From assembly GCA_003427395.1 (NCBI GenBank), contig BFEA01000752.1:179534-226152 (forward strand): a stretch of 46,619 nucleotides of DNA, in the 5' to 3' direction. The translations under genes were made by a program, and so were the position numbers. Position 1 is the stretch's first letter. Every line of letters begins with the position of its first letter. The notes beneath the pieces are model-generated. The model saw only the letters and a program-made list of their open reading frames with translations. It did no database searches and was not told where the DNA came from. Of the stretch, positions 1 to 10,668 are shown one piece after another. This DNA is from Chara braunii. Its lineage: Eukaryota > Streptophyta > Charophyceae > Charales > Characeae.

Positions 1-1229
1 TAAAAGGCACATGCACATGGAGGAAAAATCAACTAAGTATGAACCGGAACAGTACAATACACATGAACTTGACAATGAGAAGATTGAACTAGTGAAAGTC
101 ACATGCACATGGAGGAAAGATCAACTAAATATGAACCGGAACACTACAATACACATCGAACTTGACAATGAGAAGATTTAACTGGTAAAAGGCACATACA
201 CATGGAGGAAAGATCAACTAAGTATGAACCGGAACACTATAATACACACGAAGTTGACAATGAGAAGATTGAACTAGTGCGAGGTACATGTATATGAAGG
301 AATGATCAACTACGTATGAACTGGAATACTACCACACACATGAACTTGACAATGAGAAGATTGAACTAGTTGAAGGCACGTGCACATGGAGGAAAGATCA
401 ACTAAGTATGAATCCGAACACTACAATACACATGAACTTGACAATGAGAAGATTGTAGTAGTGAGAGGCACATGCACATGGAGGAAAGATCAACTAAGTA
501 TGAACCGAAACACTACCATACACATGAACTTGACAATGAGAAGATTGAACTAGTGAAAGGCACATGCATATGAAGGAAAACTCAACTAAGTATGAACCGG
601 AACACTACAATACACATGAACTGGACAATGAGAAGATTGAACTAGTGAAAGGCACATGCGCATGGAGGAAAGATCAACTAAGTATGAACCGGAACACTAT
701 AATACACATGAACTTGACAATGAGAAAATTGAACTAGTGAGAGGCATATGCACATGTAGTAACGATCAACTAAATATGAAATGGAACACTACCACACACA
801 TCAAAGATTGAACTAGTGAAAGGCACATGCACATGGAGGAAAGATCAACTAAGTATGAACAGGAACACTACAGTACACATGAACTTGACAATGAGAAGAT
901 TGAACTAGTGAAAGGCACATGTGCATGGAGGAAAGATAAACTAAGTATGAACCGGAACACTACAATACACATGAACTTGACAATGAGAAGATTGAACTAG
1001 TGAAAGGCACATGCACATCGAGGAAAGATCAACTAAGTATGAACCGGAACACTACAATACACATGAACTTGACAATGATTAGATTGAACTCGTGAGAGGC
1101 ACATGCACATGGAGGAAAGATCAACTAAGTATGAACCGGAACACTACAATACACATGAACTTAACTATGAGAAGATTGAACTAGTGAGAGGCATATGCAC
1201 ATGGAGGAAGGTCAACTAAGTATGAACTG
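1..1229. repeat. Satellite array I, 92-bp monomers, about 13 copies
   Basis: A 92-bp unit recurs head to tail, recognised by the phrase GGAACACTACAATACACATG and by AGATCAACTAAGTATGAACC. The spacing between corresponding phrases at 961 and 1053 is 92. Monomers differ by scattered point changes, and one near 790 is shortened. The array starts before the window and ends where the sequence changes to array II at GGAATGTC. The same family continues at 23509-28225 and 37331-37873. Short reading frames through it are by-products of the period. Confidence 0.95.
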
Positions 1230-1511
1230 GAATGTCAATATGTGAGAGTTGAGCCGTGCATGTGAGTGAGACTTGGTCAAACACATGCTCATGGCTCATG
1301 AATGGAACCAAGTTTGGAATGGAATGTCATCATATGAGAGTTGAGCCATGCATATCAGTGAGACTTGCTCAAACAGATGCTCATGGCTCATGAATGCAAC
1401 CAAGTTTGAAACGGAATGTCATCATGTGAGAGTTGAGTCATGCATGTGAGTGAGATTTGCTCAAACACATGCTCATGGCTCATTAATGGAACCAAGTTTG
1501 AAACGGAATGT
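1230..1511. repeat. Satellite array II, 92-bp monomers, three copies
   Basis: GAATGTC recurs at 1230, 1322, 1414 and 1506, a period of 92. The unit includes CTCATGGCTCATGAATG and GAGTTGAGCCATGCATG. It is a different sequence from array I although the period is the same. The junction with array I (CTGGAATGTCAATATGTGAG) has the same form in the second LTR at 37870. Confidence 0.93.
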
Positions 1512-3172
1512 CATCATCTACTAGTTCAGTGGTAAGCACAAGCTAGACTAGTCCAAAACACAAGCGTTAAGCACAAGATCATTCATGGAAAATTCGGAGC
1601 ATCTCCAACTAGCATGTGAGTGAAAAGAGAGAGTTACACTAGACTAAATCACAAGATTTGAGCAAGAGATCATCGATAGAAGAATCGGAGCATCATTTAC
1701 TAGCATGTGAGTAAAAAGCAAGATCTACATTAGACCAAATCACAAGTATTAAGCATGAGATCATCCATGGAAGAATCAGAGCATCTCCTACTAGCATGTG
1801 AGTGAAAAGCAAGAGTTACACTAGACTAAATCAGAAGTACGGAGCATGAGATCATCCATGGAAGAATCGGAGCATCTTCTACTAGCGTGTGAAAGAAAAG
1901 CAAGAGTTACATAAACTAAATCACAAGAATTGAACATGAGATCATCCATGGAAGAATAGGAGCATCTCTTATTAACACGTGAGTGAAAATCAAGATCTAC
2001 ACTCGACCAAATCACAAGTATTGAGCATTAAATCATCCATGGAAGAATCGGAGCATCTCCTACTAGCATGTGAGTGAAAAAACAAGAGTTACACTAGACT
2101 AAATCACAAGATTTGAGCAAGAGTTCATCCATGGAAGCATCGGAGCATCTCCTACTAACATGTGAGTGAAAAGCAAGAGTTACAACTAAATCACAAGATT
2201 TGAGCAAGAGATCATCCATAGAAGATCGGAGCATCATCTACAAGCATGTGAGTAAATCACAAGTATTAAGCATGAGATCATCCATGGAAGAATCGGAGCA
2301 TCTCCCACTAGCATGTGAGTGAAAAGCAAGAGTTAAACTAGACTAAATCACAAGAATTGAACATGCGATCATCCATGGAAGCATTGGAGCATCTCCTACT
2401 TGCATATGAGTGAAAAGCAAGATCTACACTAGGACGAAATCACAAGTATTGAGCATGAGATCATCCATGGAAGAATCGGAGCATCTCCTACTAGCATATG
2501 AGTAAAAAACAAGAGTTACACTAAGACTAAATCACAAGATTTGAGCAAGAGATCATTCATGGAAGAATCGCAGCATTTCCTACCAGCATGTGAGTGAAAA
2601 GCAAGATCTACACTAGACCAAATCACAAGTATTGAGCATGAGATCATCCATGGAAGAATCGGAGTATCTCCTACTAGCATGTGAATGAAAAGCAAGAGTT
2701 CCACTAGACTAAATCACAAGATTTGAGCAGAAGATCATCCATGGAAGAATCGGAGCATCTCCTACTAACATGTGAGTGAAAAGCACGAGTTACACTAGAC
2801 TAAATCACAAGAATTGAACATGAGATCAACCATGGAAGAATCGGAGCATCTTCTACTAGCATGTGAGTGAAAAGCAAGGGTTACAGTAGACTAAACCACA
2901 AGTATTGAACATGCGATCATCCATAGAAGAATCGAGGCACCTCCTACTATCATGTGAGAGAAAAGCAAGATCTACACCAAGACTAAATCACAAGATTTGA
3001 GCAAGAGATCATTCATGGAAGAATCGGACTATCTCCTATTAGCATGTGAGTGAAAAGCAAGATCTACACTAGACAAAATCACAAGTATTGAGCATGAGCT
3101 CATCCATTGAAGAATCGGAGCATCATCTACTAGCATGTGAGTGAAAAGCAAGATCTACACTACACCAATAGG
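1512..3172. repeat. Satellite array III, about 91-bp monomers, about 18 copies
   Basis: The unit contains GAAGAATCGGAGCATCTCC, CATGTGAGTGAAAAGCAAG and a segment that comes in two main classes. Class A reads GAGTTACACTAGACTAAATC and class B reads GATCTACACTAGACCAAATC. Starts at 1758 and 1849 give a 91-bp spacing. The two classes are interleaved, often as A-B dimers of about 182 bp. The order of classes matches that in the second LTR over the first 12 monomers. Confidence 0.94.
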
Positions 3173-3345
3173 AAAGAGAAAAGGGAGAAGAAGAAGGAGA
3201 AGAAGATGAAGAAGATGAAGAAAGGAAGGAAGAAGGAGAAGAGTGAAGAGGATGAAGAAGAAGAAGAAGAGGAAGAAGAAGGAGAAGAAGGGAAAAAAAA
3301 AAAAATAATAATAATAATAATAAATATAAAAAAAATGGAGAAAAT
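3173..3345. repeat. GAA/AAG-rich polypurine microsatellite
   Basis: The plus strand is almost wholly purine, mainly AAG/GAA triplets, followed by an A run and six or so AAT triplets. On the minus strand, the coding strand of element A, it is a pyrimidine tract. The equivalent tract in the other LTR is at 40027-40325 and is longer. Lys/Glu or Phe/Ser reading frames over it are low-complexity artefacts. Confidence 0.9.
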
Positions 3346-4928
3346 TCTTCTTCTTTCCACTCACCTTCTTGATGCCTTGGAGATGGAGCCACAACCTTGA
3401 TGAAGCTTCCTCCTTCTTGCACAACTACCTCCTTGGCTAAGGCTTTGTTCTTCCTTAAGCCTCTCTCCTTTCTTTCTCACATTGTCCCAAGTTGTCACAA
3501 GCTCCTATCACGATGGCTATGGAGTCCTCCCCTCTAGGAGGGCTAAGGAGACTCCCTTTAGCCTCTCTCTCTTCCTCACACCCTGGGGGCTATGGCGGAT
3601 CACCTCCCTACTGCCAGCCTCACTACCACTAGCCTCTAGAGCTCCTCTCCCTAGCTCATGGCCTCCACCAAGCTTCCAAACTGGCATGGGTTCCCCTCTC
3701 CTCTCTCCAAGTGAAAAAGTGCTCTTATGAGCTCACTTGGGCAGCATGGGCACTCCTCATGCAATTGTGAATTTAGCGGACTGAATTCCCATCTTATGTA
3801 GGTTGGAACCATCAGTCCGCCCAACCCATGAGCCTCGCCATGTGCCTTGAGGTGAACCGAGGTACGCCCAAGGCAAAATTTCAGTACTAGGCCCTTCCGG
3901 AGGTACCTGGGCCTCGTTTTGGCCAAGTACATGCAGTCCGAGTGGTTGGTACCAACTCAGATTGCCTCTTGGTCTTCTTCGGCCTCTTTTCCACTTCCAA
4001 AATGCTCCACCCTTGGGTCCTAATGCCCAAGGGGCAACTTTTCTTGAGAGAAAAAAACCTAGTGGGCCTTTTTCTCGATTTTTTTAGTTTCTACCCCATT
4101 TTGGGTAGGCCGAGATGTTTTCCCATGCAGCGGTGCATTTTCATCCTTGGATCTGGCTGAGATCCAAGGCCAACAATATCCCGTGCTACCCCTAAGTAGC
4201 CCTTGATTCAAATTTGAGCCCCTAACTCCACTTTTTCAATTTTTGGTGCATCTGGCTCTCTTTTTGGGTCAAATGCACAGTTTCGACTCTTTCCCTCTTT
4301 TGTTTCTTTCCATTTTGGACTGCCACCTCATTCCGGAGCTAGCCGTTTTGAGCTGGCCCACAAAAAACGGCTAGTTCCTCTCCTCCATGACATCGGATCT
4401 CAGATCCATGGTCCAAAAAGAAACCGGTCATTTCTTTTTTGCATTTTCTCTCATTTTCTTCTCTTTAATTCAAATTTTGTGAAAATATGGCCCCAAGGGC
4501 CATATCTCTACAATCCGGATTGCCCTCCCTCATTCTAGGAGGGATGAGGTCACCGTTGGGACTTGCCAGTCCCTATTGTGCAGGTCCCAATAGGCCGACA
4601 CACTCTCCTCAACTCTTTTCTCCCTTTTTGTCTCATTCTCCCTCCATTTTCTCTCCTTTTTTTTTTTTATATTTCTTTTATTTCAATTGTGCCAAGTGTC
4701 AAATAGTTGTGTACCCTCTTTCTAGGCCTTGGGGCCTCATTCATGGCCAGATTCATGGCTGGTACTTAGCCGTTATATCTCGGATTTCAACAATGGTACC
4801 CCCATGCTCCTAGGGGGCTTCATTTTGCCTTCGTTTGTCCACTTTTGAGCCCTTTTTGCTATGATTTTCTAAGGACAACCTTTTTTTCATGTTGAGCCTC
4901 TTGAGGCTTTATTTTCTTATGCCTAGCT

Positions 4929-4948
4929 AGTCCGAGATATCTCGGACT
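4929..4948. repeat. Perfect 20-bp palindrome
   Basis: AGTCCGAGATATCTCGGACT equals its own reverse complement. The counterpart at 41898-41919 has one changed arm base. It belongs to a family of hairpins in this LTR sharing GTCCG and CGGAC arms. Confidence 0.9.
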
Positions 4949-5436
4949 GTTGGGCAGCCTTCCCAACACCATTATTTCATTTTCTTTTCTCTCACGACTC
5001 AGTGGTGCTAATATTTTCCACCGTCCAGATCCTCGATCTCGACGGTGTCGTTCGCTTGCGCAATTATTTCTTGTGTTGTCCCAAGGTTCCCTTGGGACAT
5101 CTCAAGTCCCCACCATTTTCCTCCATACTAGTTCCGTTTTCTTGTCCCGCCGGTAGTCCCGTCAACGCGTGTTCCGTTTTTTCGATTTTTATTATTTGGG
5201 TCCACTTGGTCCCCGACAACATCCCGGACAGTGTCCCATCTTTATTTTTGGACCCCCTTGCGCTAGGTTGTCCCAACATCTCTCCCTTAGGTGCCACATG
5301 TGTGCCGATTTTTTAGGCTGTGAGATCTCATCTCACGGTTGCCGTCTACCGTCTCCACTTGCCTCATGCCGAAATTGTTCCTTTCTAGCCTTTCGGGTTT
5401 GCCGTGGCTCATTTTCCCTTAGCCTAGGCACCCCCA

Positions 5437-5462
5437 TGCAGTCCGTTATTTCTCGGACTGCA
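5437..5462. repeat. Hairpin with 9-bp perfect arms
   Basis: TGCAGTCCG and CGGACTGCA flank an 8-base loop. The counterpart is at about 42421-42446 with changes in one arm. Confidence 0.85.
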
Positions 5463-5598
5463 GTCCTGGCCATTTTCCTAGACCCACAGCCCCACAAGTT
5501 GCCCCATGTTAAAAGAAAATGAAGCGTTTGATTTCTAAGTGCACCCAGACTCAATATCGGCTCCGGATGCACCTAAAACATGTGTTTTCCCTTTCCCA

Positions 5599-5624
5599 TG
5601 CAGTCCGTTGCAACTCGAACTGCA
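5599..5624. repeat. Hairpin, 9-bp arms with one mismatch
   Basis: TGCAGTCCG and CGAACTGCA flank TTGCAACT, which is itself partly self-complementary. The counterpart near 42593-42608 keeps an intact right arm and has a changed left arm. Confidence 0.8.
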
Positions 5625-6164
5625 ATAGGGGTCAATTCCCTAACCCCAATGCCCCACAACTAGCCCCTAATTGAAAGAAAAAGAAAACGGTCAACTTCCA
5701 AGTGCATCCGGACTCAATTTTGGCTCCGGATGGACCTAGAACATGTGTTTCTCTTCCCTATGTAATCCGTTTTATTTTGGTTGCATGAGGCCTTGATTTT
5801 CTTTGATTGTCTCTGCAAAATTAAAAAAAATCAAAGTCCATTGCAACCGCCATATTCCAAAATGAGTCTGGTCACGGATGTATCTCCCTAAGTGGTCGTT
5901 TTTTACCGTTAAGACATTTTTCTGATTTCTTTTCTTTTCTCTTTTCTTTTCTTTTTCCTTCTTTCTTGGACAGTAGGGACCTGCCAGTCCCTACTTGTGG
6001 CAGTCCCTAATGACGGCCAACTCACTCACTCCCCCTCACTTTTTTTGTCTTATCCTCCCACTTTTTTTTTTTTTTTTTTTTTCCTAGCATGCCAAGTGCC
6101 AAGTGGCCGTTAAGGCCCTTTTCTAGCCCCTTCCTCTTAGTTTTGGCCCTTCCTATGCCCAAGG

Positions 6165-6190
6165 TGCAGTCCGTTATATCTCGGACTGCA
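6165..6190. repeat. Hairpin with 9-bp perfect arms
   Basis: TGCAGTCCG and CGGACTGCA flank TTATATCT. The second-LTR counterpart is at 43160-43185. Confidence 0.85.
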
Positions 6191-6549
6191 ATAGTGGTCT
6201 TCCCATGCCAATGAGAGCTTCCTTTTCCCTCTATTTTTTTCCCACAGTGACCCCTCTTGCTCCGATTTTCTCATGGAGGCCTATTTCTCTCATGGGATCT
6301 CTTTTGACTCCATTTTCTTGAGGGAGGCTGATCCGAGATTTTTCGGATTGTTCCCATGCCTCCCACTTCAAGTTTCTTTACTTTTTCTTTTCCTTTTAGC
6401 CTTCTCGTTTGCTACCGCTAGTGCTTGCACTAGTGGTGCTAATATTCTCGGTCGTCAAGATCTCGATCTTGACGGTTCTTGTCTTAATTATTTTTCCCTC
6501 ATGCAGTGTCGTCGTTTTCTCTTGAGACCTTCATGTGTCCCCGCCACTC

Positions 6550-6680
6550 GTCCCGTCGGTGGTCCCTGGCACTCAGTCCCGCCGGCGGTCCCCGACACTT
6601 GGCCCCGCTGGTGGTCCCCAGTACTTAGTCCCGCCGGTGGTTCCCGACACTTAAACCCGCCGGTGGTCCCCGATACATTT
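6550..6680. repeat. 26-bp GC-rich minisatellite, five copies
   Basis: Units of the type GTCCCGCCGGTGGTCCCCGA start at about 6550, 6576, 6602, 6628 and 6654, a constant 26-bp step. The same minisatellite is in the other LTR at about 43546-43676. Confidence 0.88.
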
Positions 6681-7239
6681 TGCCCCGGATGCCATTATTT
6701 TTACTTAGTCCCACGTGGCCCCGGGTGCCTTTTCCCAAGGTGTCCCACGTTCCTTGGGCGTTTTGCCACCCTACGGTGATCCCTCTCCCTTGTCTTTCTT
6801 GCGCCTTGCTCGTGCCGATTCCTTTGGTCGCGGTGCCTTCAACCTGAGGCTCCCGTATGTGGGCCCCATGTTGGGCCCTTATTCTCTAGCCTCCCATGAC
6901 CACAGGGGCCGTTCATCTCTCGACTTTCTCATTCTCTTCTCGTTGTCGTGCCTCGTTTGTTGGTTCAAGGGCCCCTTGGCCTTAGTCTTGTTGAATTCCA
7001 ACAACGCTCCCGGCCTCATGCTATGTTCAATGTGCCCCTGTTTTTGTGCTTACTTGCTTGTCGTCGTTGGTTCTTTCCTCCTGTGGTTCTGACCTCAGGA
7101 CATCATTTTTTTCGATGACCTAGTCCTTTGTCTTTTCTCTATTCGACCTCCTCACTCCAGATTTCTGTGTCGTGCATAATTTGTCTACATTCAGTCGCTC
7201 GAGTGATGGGAAGTTATTCAGGACCCACCAATCCCGACA

Positions 7240-7256
7240 CATTCCCCTCACTCATT
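7240..7256 (-). promoter_or_regulatory. Polypurine tract of element A
   Basis: On the minus strand the 17 bases before the LTR start read GTGAATGAGTGAGGGGAATG towards TGTCGGG. A G-rich purine tract next to the 3' LTR primes plus-strand DNA synthesis in LTR elements. The position and strand agree with the pol orientation. Confidence 0.65.
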
Positions 7257-7457
7257 CACGATGTCCTCATCGCGCACCAATCTCCTGTAAGTGGGGTTCG
7301 GAGGAGTAAACGGGAGAGAAGGACGGAATGTCATAGGTGGTTAGTTTGTCAGGGTCCGTTTTGTCTTTTCTTGCTCCTTTCTCGGATTTCTTCTAGTTTC
7401 CGGCCTTGAAACGAGGAGAGGTGTGTAGGGTCAATCTTTCTTTGTCCTTCAGACTTC

Positions 7458-7652
7458 TCTTGTCTCATTCGTCCCTCTTAGAACATCAGATCCCCTTTCG
7501 TCTCATTCATCACCCGAAGAACATCAACCCTCTTTTCGTCTCATTCATCACCCGAAGTACATCAAATCTTCTTTCGTCTCATTCAATCGCGCGAAGTACA
7601 TCAAGCCTCCTTTCGTCTCATTCATCACCCGAAGTACATCAAGCCTTTTTTC
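7458..7652. repeat. 38/39-bp tandem repeat, about 4.5 copies
   Basis: TTTCGTCTCATTCATCACCC recurs at 7496, 7534, 7572 and 7611, followed by GAAGTACATCAAGCC. It lies between the last ORF and the 3' LTR of element A. In Tat/Ogre-type plant elements this zone is known to carry tandem repeats that can seed satellites. Confidence 0.9.
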
Positions 7653-7974
7653 AGCTCTCCTTTCTCGCTGCCCCTGCTTCTCCTCCGAGCCTTGTCATCC
7701 CAGGCGCCCTTTGGCTTCCGTCCTCCTTCCATCCTGTGCCAACCAGGTTCTTTTTCCGGCTTCCGTCATCCTTAATGCATCTTCTACTCGGCTCTTTGGC
7801 CCGCGTAATCCATGCTTCCCGTCATCCTTTTCTCAATCTCAAGCTCAGCCAAATTCAAATGTATTTCTTCCAGGTCATTCTGTCCGGCTTTTCTCTAGTC
7901 ATGCCAATTTCACATGCATGTCACCTTTACGCGACCTTTCTTACACCCAAGCTCGATTAATTTCACATGCGCGT

Positions 7975-8515
7975 TACTTAGTCCATTTTATATGCATCTT
8001 TCTTCCAGACATCTTGCCAGGCCTTTCTCAAGCTCATACAAAGTCAATTACACATATATCTCTTCTGAGCATCTTGCCAAACCTTTTCTCAAGCCCACGC
8101 AAAACCAATTACACATGCCTTTCTCTTTTGGACGTCTTGCCAGACCTTTTCTCAAGCTCACGCAAAGTCAATTACACAAGCATTTCTCTTCTGGACATCT
8201 TGCCAGACCTTTTTTCAAGCCCACGCAAAGTCAATTACACAGGCATTTTTCTTCTGGACATCTTGCCAGACCTTTTTTCTCAAGCCTGCGCAAAGTCAAT
8301 TACACAATCATTTCTCTTCTGGACATCTTACCAGGTTTTTTCTCAAACCCGTGGAAAGTCAATTACTCATCCGTTTTCTCTTCTGGACATCTTGCCAGGC
8401 CGAAGCCTGCGCAAAGTCAATTACACAAACATTTTCTTTTCTGGGCATCGTGTCAGGCCTATTCTCAAGCCTGCATAAAGTCAATTACACAAGCATTTCT
8501 CTTTTGCACGTTTTT
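7975..8515. repeat. 62/63-bp tandem repeat, about 8 copies
   Basis: AAGTCAATTACACAAGCATT followed by CTTCTGGACATCTTGCCAG recurs with starts near 8041, 8103, 8165, 8228, 8293, 8356, 8414 and 8478. The plus-strand reading frames over it look protein-like only because the period keeps several frames open. It is a second minisatellite in the 3' untranslated zone of element A. Confidence 0.92.
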
Positions 8516-10668
8516 TTCATCGGTAGATGGCACACCTTCCCCCCACTCAAAATGTGATGTCCCCATCGCACGACTGGTTCTCACGTGGAGGTACGCAGAC
8601 CTTGCCTTACCAACTGAGTAGACGGATGCCGGCCCATCAACCCCAAAAAGGAAGGGTGATCAGTCCTCCCTCTGCTGATAGCTCACCTCATCCCCTACTC
8701 TAGTCTAGCGGCCACTTCTCTGGAGATGGGCGTCGTCATTGAGGTGTCTCCTGACATCTGTTAGGCGGGTCCAGTCGCCTCCCAGGACCCCATCATACCA
8801 CAAGTGACCCCCTCGCGAATCGTTCTTCCCAAGTGGTATTTTCTTGGATCCGGCCTCTTCCTTTCAAGAGCGTTGGGGCTCTTTATTAGTCTGTGAGTGC
8901 AGTTACGAAGACCTCGCGGTTAGTCCCGGAACGGTTGTAATGATCCGGCAGGGCGGTGTCACTCGCCCTGTGGTGGTTGCGGCTTCCACCCGGTACCACG
9001 CCCGACCCCTCCCTTTGGACAGTGCCGCTCAACTTAATGCGAGCAACCTTGGTCCATCTCAAACGGCCACACCGCCCCTCTACGGTATGGCGTGTGGTTG
9101 GGGAGAGTAAAATGAAACTTAGGAGGAGAATGGCTCTCTCGTCCGTTTGGTTCCACGCCCTTGACATTTAGGTGCTCAACATGAGGCGCAGTTTGAACAT
9201 CCCGACTAGAGCTCGTTGTCGGAGTTAGTTCCGGACGACCAGCATTAATCAAAGAGAAAGATGCCTTGGTCCTTTAACCCTTATCCTTCCTTACGAGGAA
9301 TAGGTCGCGCTGAGACTTTCCTTTGACGGGTAGAGGTCCTGGGGTTGCGGTGCATGCATCGCTATCCCCCTTACGTTGAGGCCTGAGACTAGAAAGAAAG
9401 GAAAAGTCAATCTCTTGCTATTTTCGTGGTCGGCCCGACGACCTTTCATCAAATCGCCTAAGGTCCCCTGACTATGCAATGCAATATCCAATCCTTAATC
9501 ACTCAATCCAATGTTATTTCCAGTTCTTTTCTCAGGGTTGATTCTCATGGCTGGTCCGACAGCCTCTCATCAACAAGGCCACCCCTTGTGCCCGCTCTGG
9601 CGGTCGCTTTCTCAATAGCCATCTTTCAAGGCTGACCCGTCGGCCCACCTTCAATCCTCAACTTTCACATTCCCCAATATCCATTCCTTATGACCGTCCC
9701 AACGGTCTATGCCTTTCTCGACTCAAGGCTCGGCGTTCTTTATCCTGCCCTTCTCTTTCCAAGGCATCACTCTTTTTCATCTATCCTCATGGCTATTTCA
9801 ATGATTGACCCACCGGCCTTTTCCATCTCACATTGCTCATTCCAGCTCATTCTCAATCAACCTTTCTCAATCAGTTATGCAGGGGACCCCAGTGCCTATT
9901 CCAAAAGAAATGACCCTTGTCAGGGGCCATTTCCGAACAACCTGGTTAGGGTCGTTCTTTTCCATTCTCAAATCGAACAGCCTGGTTAGGGCCATTCCTT
10001 TCCATTCTCAAGTCGAACAACCCGGTTAGGGCCATTCCTTTCCATTCTCAAGTCGAACAGCCTGATTAGGGCTTTTCTTTTCCATTCTCAATGTTAGCGC
10101 CCGAGGGGGTGGGCCTCGAGGACATGGATCCCATTTCTGTCTCGGAGGTTAGAAGGTGACCATCTCTTTTTAGTTTTCTACGTGCGGTTTCCTTCATCCA
10201 TTCTTAAGGCAATTTACTATCCATGAATACATCCGACTTAGCGTCTAGTACTCGAGTTGGGGCTCGCGACCCCAAGCAGCACTAGCCCACCCGGCCGTTC
10301 AACCATAAGAAAAGACCGGGGCACCCCCTCCATTTTCACTCTTCCTGACCAATCATTCAATGCCTTGCTTTGCTCGTCAAGCTGCACTCACAGTTTCTTC
10401 TCAAACGCACAATCCTCATTCCATCCAAAGTTCACAATGCACTCTTCCCAACCAGTCTCATCCCATGCCCCGTGTCATTGTCTTGCATATATACTCTTTC
10501 GAAGGTAGCTCATCCAGAAAGTAGCCTCAAAATGCTATCTTCTAACTCATCGCGACACAGTCTCAGCTTGTTTTTTCATCACTCATTCCTGACAAGCTTA
10601 CTCATACTATACAAACTCTGTCATCTCAATGTTTGCAAACGAAAAAGCACAATTCTTGCTAACAACAT
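8516..10668 (-). other. 3' untranslated zone of element A
   Basis: No supported gene. On the minus strand it lies between the last ORF and the 62-bp minisatellite. At 8537-8575 there is a diverged copy of the polypurine-tract neighbourhood. From about 9400 to 9850 loosely related phrases around GGCTGGTCCGAC recur without a clean period. A clean 40-bp repeat follows at 9935-10096. Confidence 0.55.
9935..10096. repeat. 40-bp tandem repeat, four copies
   Basis: CAGCCTGGTTAGGGCCATTC followed by CTTTCCATTCTCAAGTCGAA recurs at exactly 40-bp steps, with CCTGGTTAGG-type starts at 9941, 9981, 10021 and 10061. It is the third separate minisatellite between the coding part of element A and its 3' LTR. 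Confidence 0.92.

Larger units (their letters stand above)
1..7239 (-). mobile_element. 3' LTR of element A, truncated by window start
   Basis: On the minus strand this LTR begins at 7239 with TGTCGGG. It contains 3.9 kb of mostly non-repetitive sequence, a purine/pyrimidine microsatellite and three tandem arrays, and leaves the window inside the outermost array. The segment 3346-7239 aligns collinearly with 40326-44235. In a stretch of about 215 bases compared by eye near 5570-5780 I counted roughly 13 differences, mostly transitions. I see no protein-coding gene in it. Confidence 0.78.
3346..7239 (-). other. Non-arrayed part of the 3' LTR of element A
   Basis: This is 3.9 kb without a supported gene. 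It is pyrimidine-rich on the plus strand and contains several hairpin-forming inverted repeats and one 26-bp minisatellite, listed separately. In the element's own orientation it is the first third of the LTR, where U3 promoter elements would be expected. I could not identify a convincing TATA box or polyadenylation site. It has a full-length counterpart at 40326-44235. Confidence 0.7.

Noticed and set aside
1-3172. Regular repeats considered as a CRISPR array
   Set aside because: The whole 91-92 bp unit is repeated with no unique spacers, and the surroundings are eukaryotic retroelements.
3123-3424. Lys/Glu and Phe/Ser/Leu-rich frames near 3.1-3.4 kb and 40.0-40.5 kb
   Set aside because: They are translations of the GAA/AAG microsatellite.
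6273-6779. 168-codon plus-strand frame in the LTR, with a related frame near 43.5 kb
   Set aside because: It covers a 26-bp minisatellite and hairpins. The two LTR copies do not keep the same frame, and there is no domain.
7406-8621. Overlapping plus-strand frames of 184, 255 and 235 codons
   Set aside because: Three frames are open at once because the 38-bp and 62-bp minisatellites lack stops. They are translations of tandem repeats, not genes.
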